DNA of 64,000 nt, taken from Ariolimax columbianus. Taxonomy: Eukaryota > Mollusca > Gastropoda > Stylommatophora > Arionidae. Position 1 is the first letter of the stretch; the number at the start of each line of letters is the position of its first letter. The stretch covers positions 81,298,941-81,362,940 of the forward strand of contig JAVGWX010000004.1 of assembly GCA_036924085.1 (NCBI GenBank), written 5' to 3'. Positions 1 to 11,302 of the stretch are shown here, one piece after another. Under the pieces are notes generated by a model. The model made no database searches and was not told where the DNA came from. It saw only the letters and a program-made list of their open reading frames with translations. Made by a program: the position numbers and the translations under genes.

Positions 1-204
1 ATCGTCAATTATTCTATTGCCTTCCAACTCTTCCTGAACATTGTCATCTCCACTTCAAATTGAATGCGATTCACAAGATCAGACAATTTCCGTTCCTTTA
101 TTCCTGATCGAGTGGGCGTGGTCAGTGAACTTTTAAAGAATCATTGGTGGTGTTTTGCATTTCGCCAAAAAATACTCACAGGCCTAGCCTGTAGTCCACT
201 AGTG
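1..204. other. no recognisable feature
   Basis: Unremarkable sequence leading into the GGT tract. No coding or repeat signal was recognised. Confidence 0.5.
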
Positions 205-651
205 TCGGTGGTGGTGGTGGTAGTTGCGGTGGTGGTGGAAGTGATGGTGGTGGTGGTGGTGGTAGTGGTGGTGGTGGTAGTGATGGTGGTGGTGGTGGTG
301 GTGGTGATGGTGGTGGTGACGGTGGTGGTTGTGGTGGTGGTGGAAGTGATGGTGGTGGTGGTGGGGGTGGTGGTGGTGGTGGTGGTGGTAGTGGTGGTGG
401 TGGTGGTGGTGATGGTGGTGGTGACGGTGGTGGTTGTGGTGGTAGTGGTGGTGGTGGAAGTGATGGTGGTGGTGGTGGGGGTGGTGGTAGTGGTAGTGGT
501 GGTGGTGGTGGTGGTGGTAGTGGGGGTGGGGGTGGTGGTAGTGGTGGTGATGGTGGTGGTGGTGATGGTGGTGGTGGTGGTGGTGGTGGTGGTGGTGATG
601 GTGGTGGTAGTGGTGGTGGTGGTGGTGGTGGTGGTGGTGGTGGTGGTGAAT
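205..651. repeat. (GGT)n imperfect trinucleotide tract
   Basis: About 450 bp of near-pure GGT/GTG with scattered GAT, GAC and GTA variants. It is open in several frames (poly-Val, poly-Thr, poly-Pro), which is a by-product of the trinucleotide period and not evidence of a protein. The strand asymmetry (G-rich top strand) could favour G-quadruplex formation. Confidence 0.95.
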
Positions 652-1929
652 AATAAATTTCTACATAGTTCAACATCTGCTTTCACACAACTATTAACTT
701 TCTCTCTCATCTTCGCGTCACTCACTACCTAATTGATGTATTTCTCAACATTCTGACAAAGCTGTTTTTCTTTGAAAACTACAATTTGAGATAAATTCTT
801 TCTAAAATAACCCCTTTGGCATTTTGTAGGCAGTACTCATTATATTATACTTTTAAAAAGGGAGCTTAACACCCCCTCTTTGTTTGTTGGGGAAACTAAA
901 TTCTAGTCCAGTAATAATTTGAATCTAGTAACCGACAGCCATTTTGAATTTCTTTTCATTTTTTGTGAGTTACCACAGGCCTGTTTGGCAGTCTAAATTT
1001 TAAAAACTACTGATGCTAAACAAAATATTCAAGTTGTTATTGTAGGAAGATTCATAATAATTTCATAACAGCCCAATAAAATTCAATAAACTGGAAAAAC
1101 GCACTTTGGTCAGATTCCATGTTGCTCTTCCCTTTTACAAATGTTTATATTGCTCTCCCCAATGCCATTATGTGTCTATCTCTTGTTGCCTGCATAATGA
1201 TACTACAATATACATTGCTACCTCTTCAGCTATTATCCCATAGGTAAGTTTCTGTTGTTGCTGCTGCATGTCCACCGTATGTCCATTTATTTTGTAAAAT
1301 TTTACTAGAAGGTGCACATCAAATATTTGTGTTTTATTCTTCAATATGTGCAGCTTAATTTCTGAACGTTATGTTTTTTTGGTCAAAAGTATGTGTTTTG
1401 TATTAAATGTTCCAGTGTGAGCTCCAATCCAGTGCATTTCTCATTATTTGTATTTAGATATAAATTCTTGTTAAATTCCCAAAAGATGTGAAAGCCAACA
1501 TCCTGATCGAGAGGAATATATTAACCAAGACCCGCTCTTTACGTCCACATCGTGAGATGGAAAAAAGCTGTGTTACATCAGCCTGGGTAACGTGGTGAGG
1601 AACGATATTTTGACCCTGGTATCAAGTACAATTAACGTAAGACACGCCAATTGCGCACGCTAGCCTATCATGCTCATCCACATATAAGTTAGGAGTGCAG
1701 TCAACACCCCTTCCCTGCCGCAATTCTTCAAAATATTAATATGGGCCGTAACCCATGACTAACAACGAACATTTTAAATTATTGTTTGGTTATTTCCCTT
1801 TGCGTTTTCTTGTGTTTATTTTATTTTCCTTTTTTTTTTTTTTATTTTTTTTTTATTTCTTACCTTGATTGGAATAATTATGAAAGTCAATAATTCTTTT
1901 AAGAACTCTCTCCACACCTCTTAATAATA
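652..1929. other. AT-rich intergenic stretch without a gene
   Basis: No coding frame of substance. A segment at about 1535-1600 (CGTCCACATC...GTGTTACATCAGCCTGG) resembles 19783-19835 and is probably a short dispersed repeat. A T-run lies at about 1830-1856. Confidence 0.5.
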
Positions 1930-2260
1930 ACAATGTTCGCTTTGGCGTCAGCAGCCAGTTGATCGGCGTTGATCGATCACTACCATGGGCACGTGTTGCA
2001 GCTTGTTGCCAGGCCACATCTAGAGCTGCAGGGGAATCTGGCCAATGACGAAGACCTGCGGAGATCCCTCCTGCGCCTCCAGCCGATCACTGGATGACCC
2101 TTGGCACAGAGAAGTGATTTAAGAAGGTGCTGGCGAGACGGGACGACCTGATCCTTCCGGATAACATGGTCGAAGATGGACAGGCGACGACGGCCCACAT
2201 TTTCCAAGATGAGAGTGGAGATTTGTCTTTGTGAGGAACTCGGTATTGCAAATAAGGTCG
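1930..2260 (-). pseudogene. possible LINE C-terminal fragment
   Basis: Translated on the minus strand with frame shifts, the segment reads RRLSIFDHVIRKDQ followed by a WRRRRDL stretch. This resembles the 'RRL..FGHV.R' and 'GRPR.RW' landmarks after the reverse-transcriptase domain of RTE/Jockey-like LINEs. It is broken by frameshifts and has no catalytic motif. The call rests on those two landmarks only. Confidence 0.45.
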
Positions 2261-2374
2261 TGCCAGAGAATTCCGAGAATGCACCCAGCACCCATGTCCT
2301 GCCTCATATACCCATTGTAATTTTTTCCCGCCCTCCAACCCAGCCATATCTTTCCCCAACCTATGTTCAAACTA

Positions 2375-2640
2375 ACCCCACCCCCCCCCCCCCCACCCAC
2401 CCCCCCCCCTCCCCCTTCATTTCTCTTTTTCCTTCCGCTGTCGTATCATTCTGCCCATCTCGAACTCGCCCATCTCTACCCCGTTCCCTCCAACCCGACG
2501 ATACCTTTTCTCTTCAAACCCCCACCGACCTCCCTCTCCTACATCGCGTCCACACAGGCTGATCATCTGTTTCCCTGCCCTATTCCCCCCTTTTACACCT
2601 CCAATACCCCCCCCCCCTCCTACCCCACCCAAACTAACCC
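2375..2640. repeat. C-rich polypyrimidine tract
   Basis: Runs of C (about 2378-2410 and 2606-2617) in a CCC/TCC-rich stretch. The open frames here (Pro/Ser-rich) are compositional. Confidence 0.7.
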
Positions 2641-2989
2641 TTTCCTCCATTCTCGTCCAAAAACGTGTTTCTGGTTGTTTTTAAAATGAACCACTCTCAT
2701 AATTAACCTGGGCAGTGCCTCTTATCTTTGTGGCACAATTTTGTTTTTACCACACATAAATGACACAGGGCAGCGCCTCCCATCGTAACTTACATATGAT
2801 GATATCACATGGTTCGTTCAACCATTTATCTCCGGCACACACACGTTAGAGAAATAATATAATACATTTCATTAAACTATAAAATATATTCACTATTAAA
2901 CTCAAGGGAATTTGCGTTATATTTACGCTTTAATACCTTTTGTATTATTAATAACTTCATTTCATTAATGTGTTTGCAAAAGAACAAAA

Positions 2990-3480
2990 GATCGATAACA
3001 TGCAGTGGGTTCAGCTTCTTCTGCTTCTTCGATCAACTGATTCTATGCGCCCAAGCTTGGTGAGGATCACTAAGGAGACTGTACGGTTCATGTATTTGCC
3101 GTACCCTCACCGCTTTTCGAGCATATTGGCTTCCCTTAGCCAGATTGTCCGTCTTTGATCTGTATAAGTAGGACAGCCCTGTAGGATAATTGTCTGGTGT
3201 TTCCCTGTGTCCTCTACAATCGCAAGTATCAATATCTCTACGACCCAGTTTGTAGAAGTGTGCCTTGAGTCTGCAATACCCATTTCTGAGTCTGAATATA
3301 TTTGTCTGCCCATCTCTGTCAAGATTATCTATGCTGTGCTTTTCTGGCGCGAATGCGTTGTGTTGGTCTCTCCATTTCGTCCTGATGGATCGTTTGATGA
3401 GTCTATTTGATTCTTTATAACAGCGGCTTCTGCTGTTTTTATGTCATGTCTGAAGGTACTGACGGTCCTACTTATCCTGA
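2990..3480 (-). pseudogene. LINE 3' end, RNase H-distal region, with GAA-like tail
   Basis: On the minus strand the frame contains LQGCPTYTDQR, matching the 'LLQNCPTYEDQR' landmark that follows RNase H in the better-preserved copies at 40.6 and 53.8 kb. It closes with a short GAA/GCA-rich tail (about 3014-3030, read in reverse). The closest relative in the window is the copy at 20.1-20.7 kb, which shares the segment read as DRRSRRS before the tail. It is 5'-truncated and frameshifted, so it is dead. Confidence 0.7.
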
Positions 3481-3564
3481 AGTTTCCGGAAAGAAAATGG
3501 GGTACCTGGCCTATAAGACACGGATAGTACAGACATGGATATGGATAAGGATGTTTCTTTTGTT

Positions 3565-3790
3565 TTTGACTTTTTTTGCGTTTGTTTTTTTTGCGTTCGC
3601 CTTATTTCTCTATGTGTTGCACTGTCGTTTTTATTTTGCGCCTGTCAGCCCAGTGCATCCAACTTCGGCATTCATTTATCTAAGGATCTGCTTCCTCCTG
3701 CATTTTCAAAGGGTTTGCTTCCCCGGGGGATCGAACTCAGCACCTTCGTGTTGTGAGCCGTGCCACTTAAATCACTAGCCCACGCCGTTC
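3565..3790 (-). mobile_element. SINE-A copy (tRNA-derived, A-rich tail)
   Basis: Reverse complement of the 5.5-kb SINE-A. It shows, in order: a tRNA-like head with an A-box-like GGGCTAGTGATTTAAGTGG and a B-box-like GAGTTCGATCC; the GAAGCAAACCC and AGGAGGAAGCAGA segments; the core TGCACTGGGCTGACAGGCGC; then the A-rich tail around GCGAACGCAAAAAA (3568-3605 in reverse). Diverged but nearly full length. Confidence 0.85.
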
Positions 3791-3959
3791 CCTATGGGAC
3801 AATGATGTCCTTTTGAAATTGATCATCGGATAGCTCTTGGATTCTGACGATGTAATCGATGAACCAGCAAATCAGATATTGCCGGATATTGAGATCAAAC
3901 TAAGGTCCAGCATGTAGGTACACCTTTGAGGATGGAGCAGGAATATATACTGTCAGAGA
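3791..3959. other. short unassigned stretch
   Basis: A phrase GATGAACCAGCAAATC at about 3858 recurs in similar form near 31717. This may be LINE-derived sequence, but it is too short to classify. Confidence 0.3.
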
Positions 3960-4225
3960 GCAGCGAATTCAAATAATATACAAAGCCTTGTCATTGTTTG
4001 GTATAACCCCAAGACATACAGCCAAGACAAAGACCATGGTCTACAATTCACGTGTCGTCAATACGCTCATATATGGCAGCGAAAGGTGGACAAACCTATG
4101 CCAAACAAGAGCAAAGGCTGAACACCTATCACCTACAGCGACTGATATCCATCCTTGGCGGTTCATGTAGAGAGAGGCTGAGATATGTGGAGGTACATTC
4201 TCGCACTTGTCTTCTAAGTAAGTAC
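3960..4225 (+). pseudogene. LINE reverse-transcriptase C-terminal fragment
   Basis: Plus-strand frames read VVNTLIYGSERWT, then KQEQRLNTYHLQRL and VEVHSRTCLLSKY. This is the 'LLYGSETWT ... RQE.RLN.FH.R.L ... V..R....S...L' series after the reverse-transcriptase core of a CR1/Jockey-like LINE. The same family is seen at 42.5-42.9 kb on the minus strand. It is split across two frames, so non-functional. Confidence 0.75.
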
Positions 4226-4692
4226 ACTCGCCTCTCTATCTTTCTCTCTGTCTTTTTTTGCTCACTCTTTTCTTCTCTCTTTATTATTCTCCCTCTGTCG
4301 TTTTCTCACTCTGTCTCTCTTCCCTTCTCTCTGTCTCTCTCTCGTTCTCCCTCTGCCGTTTTTTCACTGTCTCTCTTTCCTTCTCTTTCTTTATCTTTCT
4401 CTCTCTCATTGACTTTCTTGCTCTCTCTTTCCATCTCTCTTTATCTTTCTCCTTCCGTCGTTTTCTCTCTCTCTCTCTCTTTCTTTCTTTTTCCCTCTGT
4501 TGATCTGTCTGTCTTTTTTTCTGTCTCTTTCCTTCTCTCTCTCTCTCTCCTTTCTCTTTCTTTCTTTCACTTTCTTGCTCTCTCTTTCCTTCTCTCTCTC
4601 TCTCTCTCTCTCTCTTTATTTTTTTCTCTCTCTCTTTCCTTCTTTATCTCTCTCTCTTTTTCCCTGTGTCTCTTTCTTTCTCTCTCTTTCCT

Positions 4693-4725
<33 letters not shown>

Positions 4726-5033
4726 TTCTCTCTCTTCTTTGACTTTCTTGCTCGTTCTTTCCTTCTATCTCTCTTTACATTTCTCTCTGTCTTTTTCAGT
4801 CTCTCTACATATATATCTTTCTCTTTAATTTGTTCTTTCTTTCTCACGCTCTTAATCTTTCTCTCAGTCTTACGAGTTTAATGCTATGGGTTACTTTGAT
4901 TTTGACAGTTTCCCATTCTTTTTCTTTCTGTCTGTCTCTCTCTCTCTCTCTCTTTCTCTCTGTCATCTTCACTATCTCTATTATTCATTCTGTCTTTCTC
5001 CCTCTATCTCTTTCCTTCTCTCGTTATATCTAC

Positions 5034-5083
<50 letters not shown>

Positions 5084-5090
5084 ATCAACT
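4226..5090. repeat. CT-rich microsatellite domain
   Basis: About 860 bp of (TC)n/(TTTC)n with pure TC runs near 4586-4615, 4695-4722 and 5038-5080. The Ser/Leu/Phe-rich open frames come from this composition. Confidence 0.95.
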
Positions 5091-5397
5091 ATCCGACTGT
5101 ACTAATTTCACAACATATCAAGTACTAAAATTGGACATTTCTTTTGTAGTGCTTTAGAGTTGCACTTATTGCTTCCCAAGACGTCCATGTCAAGGTTGTC
5201 CTGAGTCTTACTGGCTGTAGTGTAATGCGAGACTCGCCAGCAAGCTCATCATTGTGAAAGTTGCAGTCTTGATCCCCGCCTCGTTGGCCAGATTGCTGTA
5301 ACACAGCCTGTTTCCAGGAACTCGGCGAGTGACGGGAAGAAAGGGGGTTTGATCAGAATTTTTCCCGTGGTTCTGATTACTCTTCGCTTCCTGCCCA
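5091..5397. other. no recognisable feature
   Basis: Single-copy-looking sequence of about 300 bp; no coding or repeat match seen within the window. Confidence 0.4.
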
Positions 5398-6240
5398 CCT
5401 GAACATACATACATAAACATAAACATACATTAACATAAACACACATACTAACTCTATGCACAAATAAACATACATAAACATAAACATACATAAACATACA
5501 TAAACACAAACATACATGGCCTAGTGGTTAAGTGGCACGGCTCACAACCAGAAAGTGCTGGGTTCGATCCCCATCACAGCACCGGCCGTTACCCCGGGGA
5601 AGCAAACCCTTAGAAAATGCAGGAGGAAGCAGACCCTTACATAAAATGCATGCTGAAGTCGGATGCACTGGGCCGACAGGCGCAAAATAAAAACCACAGT
5701 GTAACGCACACACGCCTTGGGGAATAGATAAATAAGGCGAACGCAAAAAAAAAAAATTATAAATAAACATACATAAACATAATCATACCTAAAAATAAAC
5801 ATACATAAACATACAAAACATAAACATACATAAACATACATAAACATACATACTAACTCTATGCACAAATAAAAATACATAAACATTCATAAACATAAAC
5901 ATACATAAACATAAACATACAAACTAACTCTATGCACAAATAAACATACCAAAACATAAACATACATACTAACTCTATGCACAAATAAACACTTAAACAC
6001 AAACATATGCAGGCACACATAAACGCACACATTTAAGAAATCAGATTTGGATTCATACACATACATACACATACACATACATACACACAAATATACACAA
6101 ATATATACACACACATACACACAGACATACACACATACACATAGGCACACATAAACACACAAACATACATGTACACGCACTGTCACAAACACACACACAC
6201 GAAATAAAATTATACACGCTTACGCACATAAGAAATAACA
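5398..6240. repeat. ACAT-type microsatellite array
   Basis: Degenerate array of ATAAACATACAT units and ACTCTATGCACAAATAAACA variants, grading into ACACAT/ACATAC near 6050-6200. It is interrupted by a SINE-A insertion (5517-5757). Confidence 0.9.
5517..5757 (+). mobile_element. SINE-A copy (tRNA-derived), best copy
   Basis: Starts with a tRNA-like head: A box TGGCCTAGTGG (about 5518) and B box GGTTCGATCCC (about 5562) at normal pol III spacing. Next come GAAGCAAACCC and AGGAGGAAGCAGA, then the core GTCGGATGCACTGGGCCGAC-AGGCGCAAAA (about 5658-5688) and an A-rich tail AACGCAAAAAAAAAAAA. It sits cleanly inside the ATAAACATACAT array. The core is shared with family G. Confidence 0.9.
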
Positions 6241-7215
6241 TTCTAATTCACACACGCTCACAAGAAATAGGATTCTCATTTACAGACACATACACAAGAA
6301 ATAAGATTCTCATTCATACATGCACACAAGAAATAAGAGTCTCATGCCCACACGCACACAAGAAATAAGATTATCATTCATAGATGCACACAAGAAATAA
6401 GAGTCTCATGCCCACACGCACACAAGAAATAAGATTATCATTCATACAAGCACACAAGAAATAAGAGTCTCATGCCCACACGCACACAAGAAATAAGATT
6501 ATCATTCATACAAGCACACAAGAAATAAGATTCTCATTCATACATGCACACAAGAAATAAGATTCTCATTCATACATGCACACAAGAAATAACATTCTCA
6601 TTCACACACACACAAAAAGAAGATTTTCATTCACACACACACACATACACACATACACACACACAAATAAGATTTTCATTCACACACACACGTACACAAA
6701 ATATAAGATTCTCATTCACACACGCGCACACACGCACACAAGAAATAAGATTCTCATTCAAACACGCACACACAAGAAATACGATTCTCACTTACACACG
6801 TGCACACAAGAAATAAGATTATCATTCACACACGCGCACACAAGGAAAACGATTATCATTCACACACGCACACAAGAAATACGATTTCCATTCACATACA
6901 CACACAAGCAATAAGATTCTCGTTCACATACACACACACAAGCAATAAGATTCTCATTCACACACTCAAACAAGAAATAAGATTTGCATTCACATACACA
7001 CACAAGCAATAAGATTCTCGTTCACACACACACATACAAAAAAAAAGATATTTATTCACACGCACACAAGAAATACGATTCTCATTCACACACACACGCA
7101 CAAACAAAAAATAAGATTCTCATTCCCACACGCACAAACAAGAAATAAGATTCTCATTCACACACGCACATAATAAATACGATTCTCATTCATATACGCA
7201 CACAAGAAATATTTT
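6241..7215. repeat. about 30-bp minisatellite, AAGAAATAAGATTCTCATTC core
   Basis: Roughly 30 degenerate units, each with the conserved core AAGAAATAAGATTCTCATTC separated by ACACAC-rich spacers of variable length. The His/Thr-rich open frames are a by-product. The array ends where the LINE at 7216 begins. Confidence 0.9.
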
Positions 7216-7740
7216 CAGATTTCTTTCCAGCAGTCGCCATTTTTGTCAATTCTGGATCCCAGATATTCAAAACTCGTGACCTGATCTATTTTCTCACCGC
7301 CCACTGTAAATTTATGTTGAGTCGTGTTTTGTCGGTTCTCATTACCTTTGTTTTATTTATGTTTATAAACAGGTTTTAATCTGCACTGTATCTATACACG
7401 GATGAAAGTAGCTGCTCTAACCCTTCTGCACTTCTTGATAGTATCACTGTGTAGTCTGCGTATCGTAACTATGGTATCTTATAACCACTAATCGTAAATG
7501 TTTAGAAACGTTCAATGTTCTCGTCATCTCTTACGCTTCTCATTATAAATTCAGCATAGATGTTATAAAGATATGGTGAGAGGATACATCCCTGTCTTAC
7601 TTCCTGTTGTACTGCCAACCAATCTGATGTTTGCCCAGATACTCGGACAGCGGCTTGTTGATCTTGGTATAATGTTTCAATAAAATGTACCGAACAACAC
7701 CATTTCTGTCATGATGTTCCACATATTCTGATGTTTTATC
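7216..7740 (-). pseudogene. LINE reverse transcriptase fragment with YADD motif
   Basis: The minus strand translates, with frameshifts, to QEVRQGCILSPYLYNIYAEFIMRSV, then LRYADDTVILSRSAEGLEQL, then KFTVGGEKIDQVTSFEYLGSRIDK. These are the thumb/palm landmarks of non-LTR reverse transcriptases, including the catalytic YADD. The last block matches KFTVGGEEIDQVTHFEYL of the plus-strand copy at 13.2 kb, so both belong to one RTE-like family. Both ends are truncated. Confidence 0.88.
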
Positions 7741-7924
7741 GTTATGAAGACCTTATTGTAATCAATTAAACACGTTAATTAAGTTAACTTATTTTAATAT
7801 AATGTACGCCTGGAAATTAAGACATAACATACCAAACTAAACCAACAAAAGTTTAAATTAATGATGAATTATGACATATCAAGGGACAATGAGGCTAACG
7901 TATTGTGATTCAAAACACACTAAT
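7741..7924. other. AT-rich spacer
   Basis: No feature recognised. Confidence 0.4.
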
Positions 7925-8240
7925 CAGACAATGTTAACCAGAGTCAGGAGGAATCTACTCGCCAAGACCCTCACCTGAACTACTCGTTGGTCGTCCTGGA
8001 AACTGGCTGTTGTCGAGGACAACAGTCTGGCTAATAAGGTTAGGTTCGACGTGATCCCGGTAGTAGTGAGCGACACGCAGATAAAGCCAAGCATAGCACA
8101 AAAGCCTGGAGGACCTCAGTCTACCTTCATCAGCACGCTCGGGATGTGAAGAAAGCCACTTAACGTCCTCTTCAGGGCACACAAAAGAATAAACCTACTC
8201 ATTGTGGGCATTCGCAAACAACAACAACAACTTTACATAC
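7925..8240 (+). mobile_element. family T copy 1
   Basis: Begins with one degenerate minisatellite unit (AATCAGACAATGTTAACCAGAGTCAGG). The body contains GTGAGCGACACGCAGATAAA, AGCATAGCACAAAAGCCTGG and TTCAGGGCACACAAAAGA. It ends CTCATTGTGGGCATTCG followed by (CAA)n. The same order is seen in seven other copies. Confidence 0.85.
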
Positions 8241-8324
8241 CAAACAAGCGCACACAAATCTTACCTTAATGTTGAATTACTATGGTGATCACGACAATTG
8301 TTAGTGAGATTTTCTACCTGGAAT

Positions 8325-8575
8325 TCAAGTGGCATTTCTGAAGATAGGTGCTACTGTCGAATGCACCAGTGGTACTGGAAAAAGAACCCCTGAACATCTG
8401 CTGCAAAATTGCCACACATACGAGGACCAGAGAAAGTACATGTGGCCATCGCCAGTGCTAACACTAGACAAGGTCTATGGCAGTGTCGACAGCCTCATGA
8501 TGACCGATGGTTTCTTTGAACAAATTCAATTCGACGTCTGACAATGTACGAAGAAGAAGAAGAAGAAGAAGAGAA
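8325..8575 (+). pseudogene. RNase H-type LINE 3' end with (GAA)n tail
   Basis: Plus frame reads CTSGTGKRTPEHLLQNC, then TYEDQRKYMWPSP and LYGSVDSL-like VYGSVDSLMMTDGFF, ending IQFDV-stop, closely parallel to the 40.6- and 53.8-kb copies. The stop is followed by TGTACGAAGAAGAAGAAG, the same tail. Only about 200 bp of coding end survive (5'-truncated insertion). No clear TSD was identified. Confidence 0.88.
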
Positions 8576-8960
8576 GGATGACGAGGATTAAGTAGAAGAA
8601 TAGGAATAAAGGGAAGAAGAAGAAGAAGAGGAGGAGGAGGTGTTAGAACAATAAAGAAGAAGACTAAGAAAAACAAAAAGAAAGAAAAATCTGCATTTTT
8701 AGTTGACATTTATGGCTTGTACTGAGTAACAGTTGCCCTCAGCTAATCTTCTGAATGTTCATTTAGTCAGAGATTCGTTTTCTTTTACCTTAATGCTGGT
8801 CATGGCAAAGAATCCAGCTTGGCAGACGTAAGCACTTCCAAACATTGCCAGTAGTTTTTTTTTCTAAAACAATTTAGATCATGTGCTATAATTCAGATTA
8901 GAGGTGTGTCATCCAAACACTCTGTGTTCCTGTGTTTGTTTCCATGATCTGTGTTATGAT
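8576..8960. other. GA-rich then unassigned stretch
   Basis: GAA/GGA-rich sequence to about 8690, probably decayed continuation of the LINE tail; the rest shows no recognised feature. Confidence 0.45.
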
Positions 8961-8961
8961 G

Positions 8962-9295
8962 CAGTTCAATGGTATCAAGATACTGAACAGTGCATGAGCT
9001 GTAGCGGTAAGTGACTCAAAGTTGACTGCTAGCGTCAGGTTCAGCGACACAGAGCTGCCAAGACCCTTCTCTACATGCACGTGGTGATCCTGGATAAAAT
9101 GCTGCAACAGAGCAGACTGGCTAAGGAGAAGGGATCGAAGAAAAAAGGTTAACGCGATATCCAAAATGCCATGATAAAGTCGGATGAGTCGGACCGAAAG
9201 GTGCAAATATCAACGCCAAGCTGTAAACTACGACATAACGAATTCCATTCTCCGAATTACATCCTGCTACTTGCAAACCCCTGTTTGTTTCCAGT
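8962..9295 (+). mobile_element. family G copy (nearly full length)
   Basis: In order: ATCAAGATACTGAACAGTGC, GCTAGCGTCAGGTTCAGCGA, AGAGCTGCCAAGACCCTTCT, ACGTGGTGATCCTGGA, GGCTAAGGAGAAGGGATCGA, the core AGTCGGATGAGTCGGACCGA-AAGGTGCAAATATC, and TACATCCTGCTACTTGCAAA. The final TGGTAGCGGGAG-(GAA)n end is missing. Confidence 0.8.
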
Positions 9296-9404
9296 TTCAC
9301 TACATGTTTGATTGTTGCAATTGAGTGATGAAGAAAGCTTATCTTTACGTCAAAAACAATTATCTCTTTCATCATAGCGGGCAATATTTTAAACCTTTCT
9401 TGCC
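9296..9404. other. spacer between G copies
   Basis: No feature recognised. Confidence 0.3.
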
Positions 9405-9577
9405 TTTTTCTTCTTCTTCTGCGCTTGTTCTCAATCTCCCGCTACCAAGGCCTGAACAGGGTTTTGCAAGTAGCAGAATGTAGTCGGGAGAATGGAATGC
9501 GTTGTGTCGCTAGCTTACAGCTTAACTGCGATATTTGCACCTTTCGGTCCGACACATCCGACTTCTGCAGACCGTTC
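9405..9577 (-). mobile_element. family G 3' fragment with (GAA)n tail
   Basis: Reverse strand runs from GTCTGCAGAAGTCGGATG through TCGGACCGAAAGGTGCAAAT, ACATTCTGCTACTTGCAAAA and TTGGTAGCGGGAGATTGAGA to a short GAAGAAGAAAAAGG tail. It abuts the LINE C-terminus at 9590 in the same orientation. It is either a separate 5'-truncated insertion or that LINE's own 3' end; I cannot decide. Confidence 0.8.
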
Positions 9578-9589
9578 TTGTAATTGTAA

Positions 9590-10345
9590 ATCTTCTTAAT
9601 ATTTCTCTGCCTGAACGTCTACAAGGGTGGTAACCCTTGAGCAGGCTCCAGCTTTTGTGCGAGTTGGTGGAAGCCGGTGTGTGCATTTTTCTGCTTAGCG
9701 GACTGGGCTTGAGCAATTCTTCATCTTTTGGTCTGGTGCTGGTCCCAGCTTATTTTCCAATCGGTTCAATCTCGGACACGGTTTTTCCAATGGACGGCTA
9801 ACTTGTTTGTTTTAAGATCGCGAGTGTTGTGCAGCTCCAGCGAATCTTGCCCCCTAGTGAGGGAGCGGGGGGCTGGGGAAGTAGGGTATGGTCTTCCTAG
9901 AGGTCTTTTTTGTCACGCGGGTACCACAGAGCGGCTGCTGTGCTCCAGCGTTTGTCTTCCTTCTGACTACATGACCAGGCCCACCCATCCTTGGAGTTGT
10001 TGTAAGACATCCTTAACGCGTGACAATGCCCGGATGGCATTGTTGTGTAAGTCCATCTGCCGGTATTGCCTAAGAGATGGTGCGAACGAGATGGCGCTCA
10101 AGCAAAACATGTGTTGTCCTTATCTGGTTCTCCGAGGCTTTTGTCAGACGCCAGGTTTCACTTCCATAGCATAGCACTGATAGGACTACTGGGCAAAGTA
10201 GATCTACTAGTAGTCTGGTATGTTTAATGGCGTGTGTTGCCCTCTTCGTCGAGTTAAAGGCGATCCAGCCCTCTCGTAGGCGCCTGGCAATCTCGGCCTT
10301 CAGGTTCATTTCCATGCTGAAGAGAGGTTCTGTCCAATGTTATAC
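9590..10345 (-). pseudogene. LINE C-terminal fragment (RTE-like)
   Basis: Minus-strand frame near the start reads LSVLCYGSETWRLTKASENQIRTT. Further on, in shifted frames, come DKRWSTAAALWYPRD and an AVHWKN segment, corresponding to 'LLYGSETW.LTK', 'RW...L.W.PR' and the terminal 'W' block of RTE-like LINEs. Several frameshifts and stops; no catalytic core remains. Confidence 0.75.
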
Positions 10346-11240
10346 TGAGCTTGTTAAGATGATCCATGCTGCTAATGAAAAATGCTAGTCATGCAAAAAA
10401 AGCAGGATTTTAAAGATCATTTAATTTTTCCTTTCCTGAAAAATCTAACAAACGCGGCATTGTGATTCGAGTTTGGAATGCCGAAATTGAATTTATGAAA
10501 CTGACTTTGTGAATTTTTATACAAATCGTGAGAGCTCTGGCGAGTCAAATAAAGTCGTCTCGGAGGTCGCATGCGGGTTGGACAGAACCGAGATGAAGTA
10601 TCAAGAGTGGTCTGGTCTAAACTCTTGTATAGCAAGAGCAAGAAAGTATCAAAGAACAGAGTTTCACACCGACAAAATAACACTGGAATGCAAAAGATGA
10701 GTGAATAAACATAACTTTTAAAATTAAAACAAAACTTATTTGAAAAAATTAGTTTTAAAATGTCTAAACAAAACAATGTAATTGAACAAATTTTAATTAA
10801 TAATAATGAAGCAGCATTACGTACACCTCCACTGAGCGTAATCAAGGAGTGTCAAAAATGGCAAAATCGGAACTCAAAGAAACAACGGGAAAGAAAACAA
10901 AACCATATCAGACCAAATTGTATTACTACCAATTTGTATATTCGTTTAACAAAGCTGTTTTCATGTATGCTCCATGGTAAACTATTTTGATCTATACGTG
11001 GGAAAACGTTTGTTTTTGTTCTCTTATTAGTCAAACTGTTATTTAATATTGTGTGTCTTTAAATCTCCCATTTTTATGTGAGTGTTACAATTTTTAAAGC
11101 TTCTACAATTCTTCCTCTGGAGCTACACAGTGAATATCTAAGCCAAAGGTATTCCGCCTTTTTTGTTTCGTTTAGCCTTTTCACAAAACGTTAGAATTTA
11201 ATTCCACTTTTTTAATATTGTCTGGCTCAAAAAGTCAAAA
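10346..11240. other. AT-rich stretch without a recognised gene
   Basis: Two overlapping frames exist (about 140 aa minus, 76 aa plus) with no recognised domain. The minus one happens to contain FVRF but with no amidation or dibasic site, so it is not a peptide precursor. Confidence 0.5.
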
Positions 11241-11302
11241 CCTAACTTAACGTGTTTAAACTGGTTTAGAGAATTCATCAGCGTCTGTAGACAACCAGAC
11301 AC
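11241..11302 (-). mobile_element. CR1-like LINE 3' terminus
   Basis: Reverse strand carries TCTGGTTGTC...CTAAACCAGTTTAAACACGTTAAGTTAGG. This is the CR1 3' end seen also at 13.9, 40.8, 41.7 and 54.9 kb: an imperfect hairpin with an invariant AAACCAGT arm, then GTTAAGTTA. Confidence 0.75.

Noticed and set aside
64..732. Long Val-, Thr- and Pro-rich open frames on both strands
   Set aside because: They are translations of a GGT trinucleotide tract; three frames are open only because of the period-3 repeat.
5518..5590. Genuine tRNA gene
   Set aside because: Good A and B boxes, but no cloverleaf acceptor pairing was evident and it is joined to a SINE body and A-rich tail; called as SINE-A.
10417..10845. 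142-aa minus frame ending near AAFVRFFRKGKIK, resembling an FVRFamide precursor
   Set aside because: No Gly amide donor after FVRF, no repeated peptides, no signal peptide; AT-rich context. Chance resemblance.
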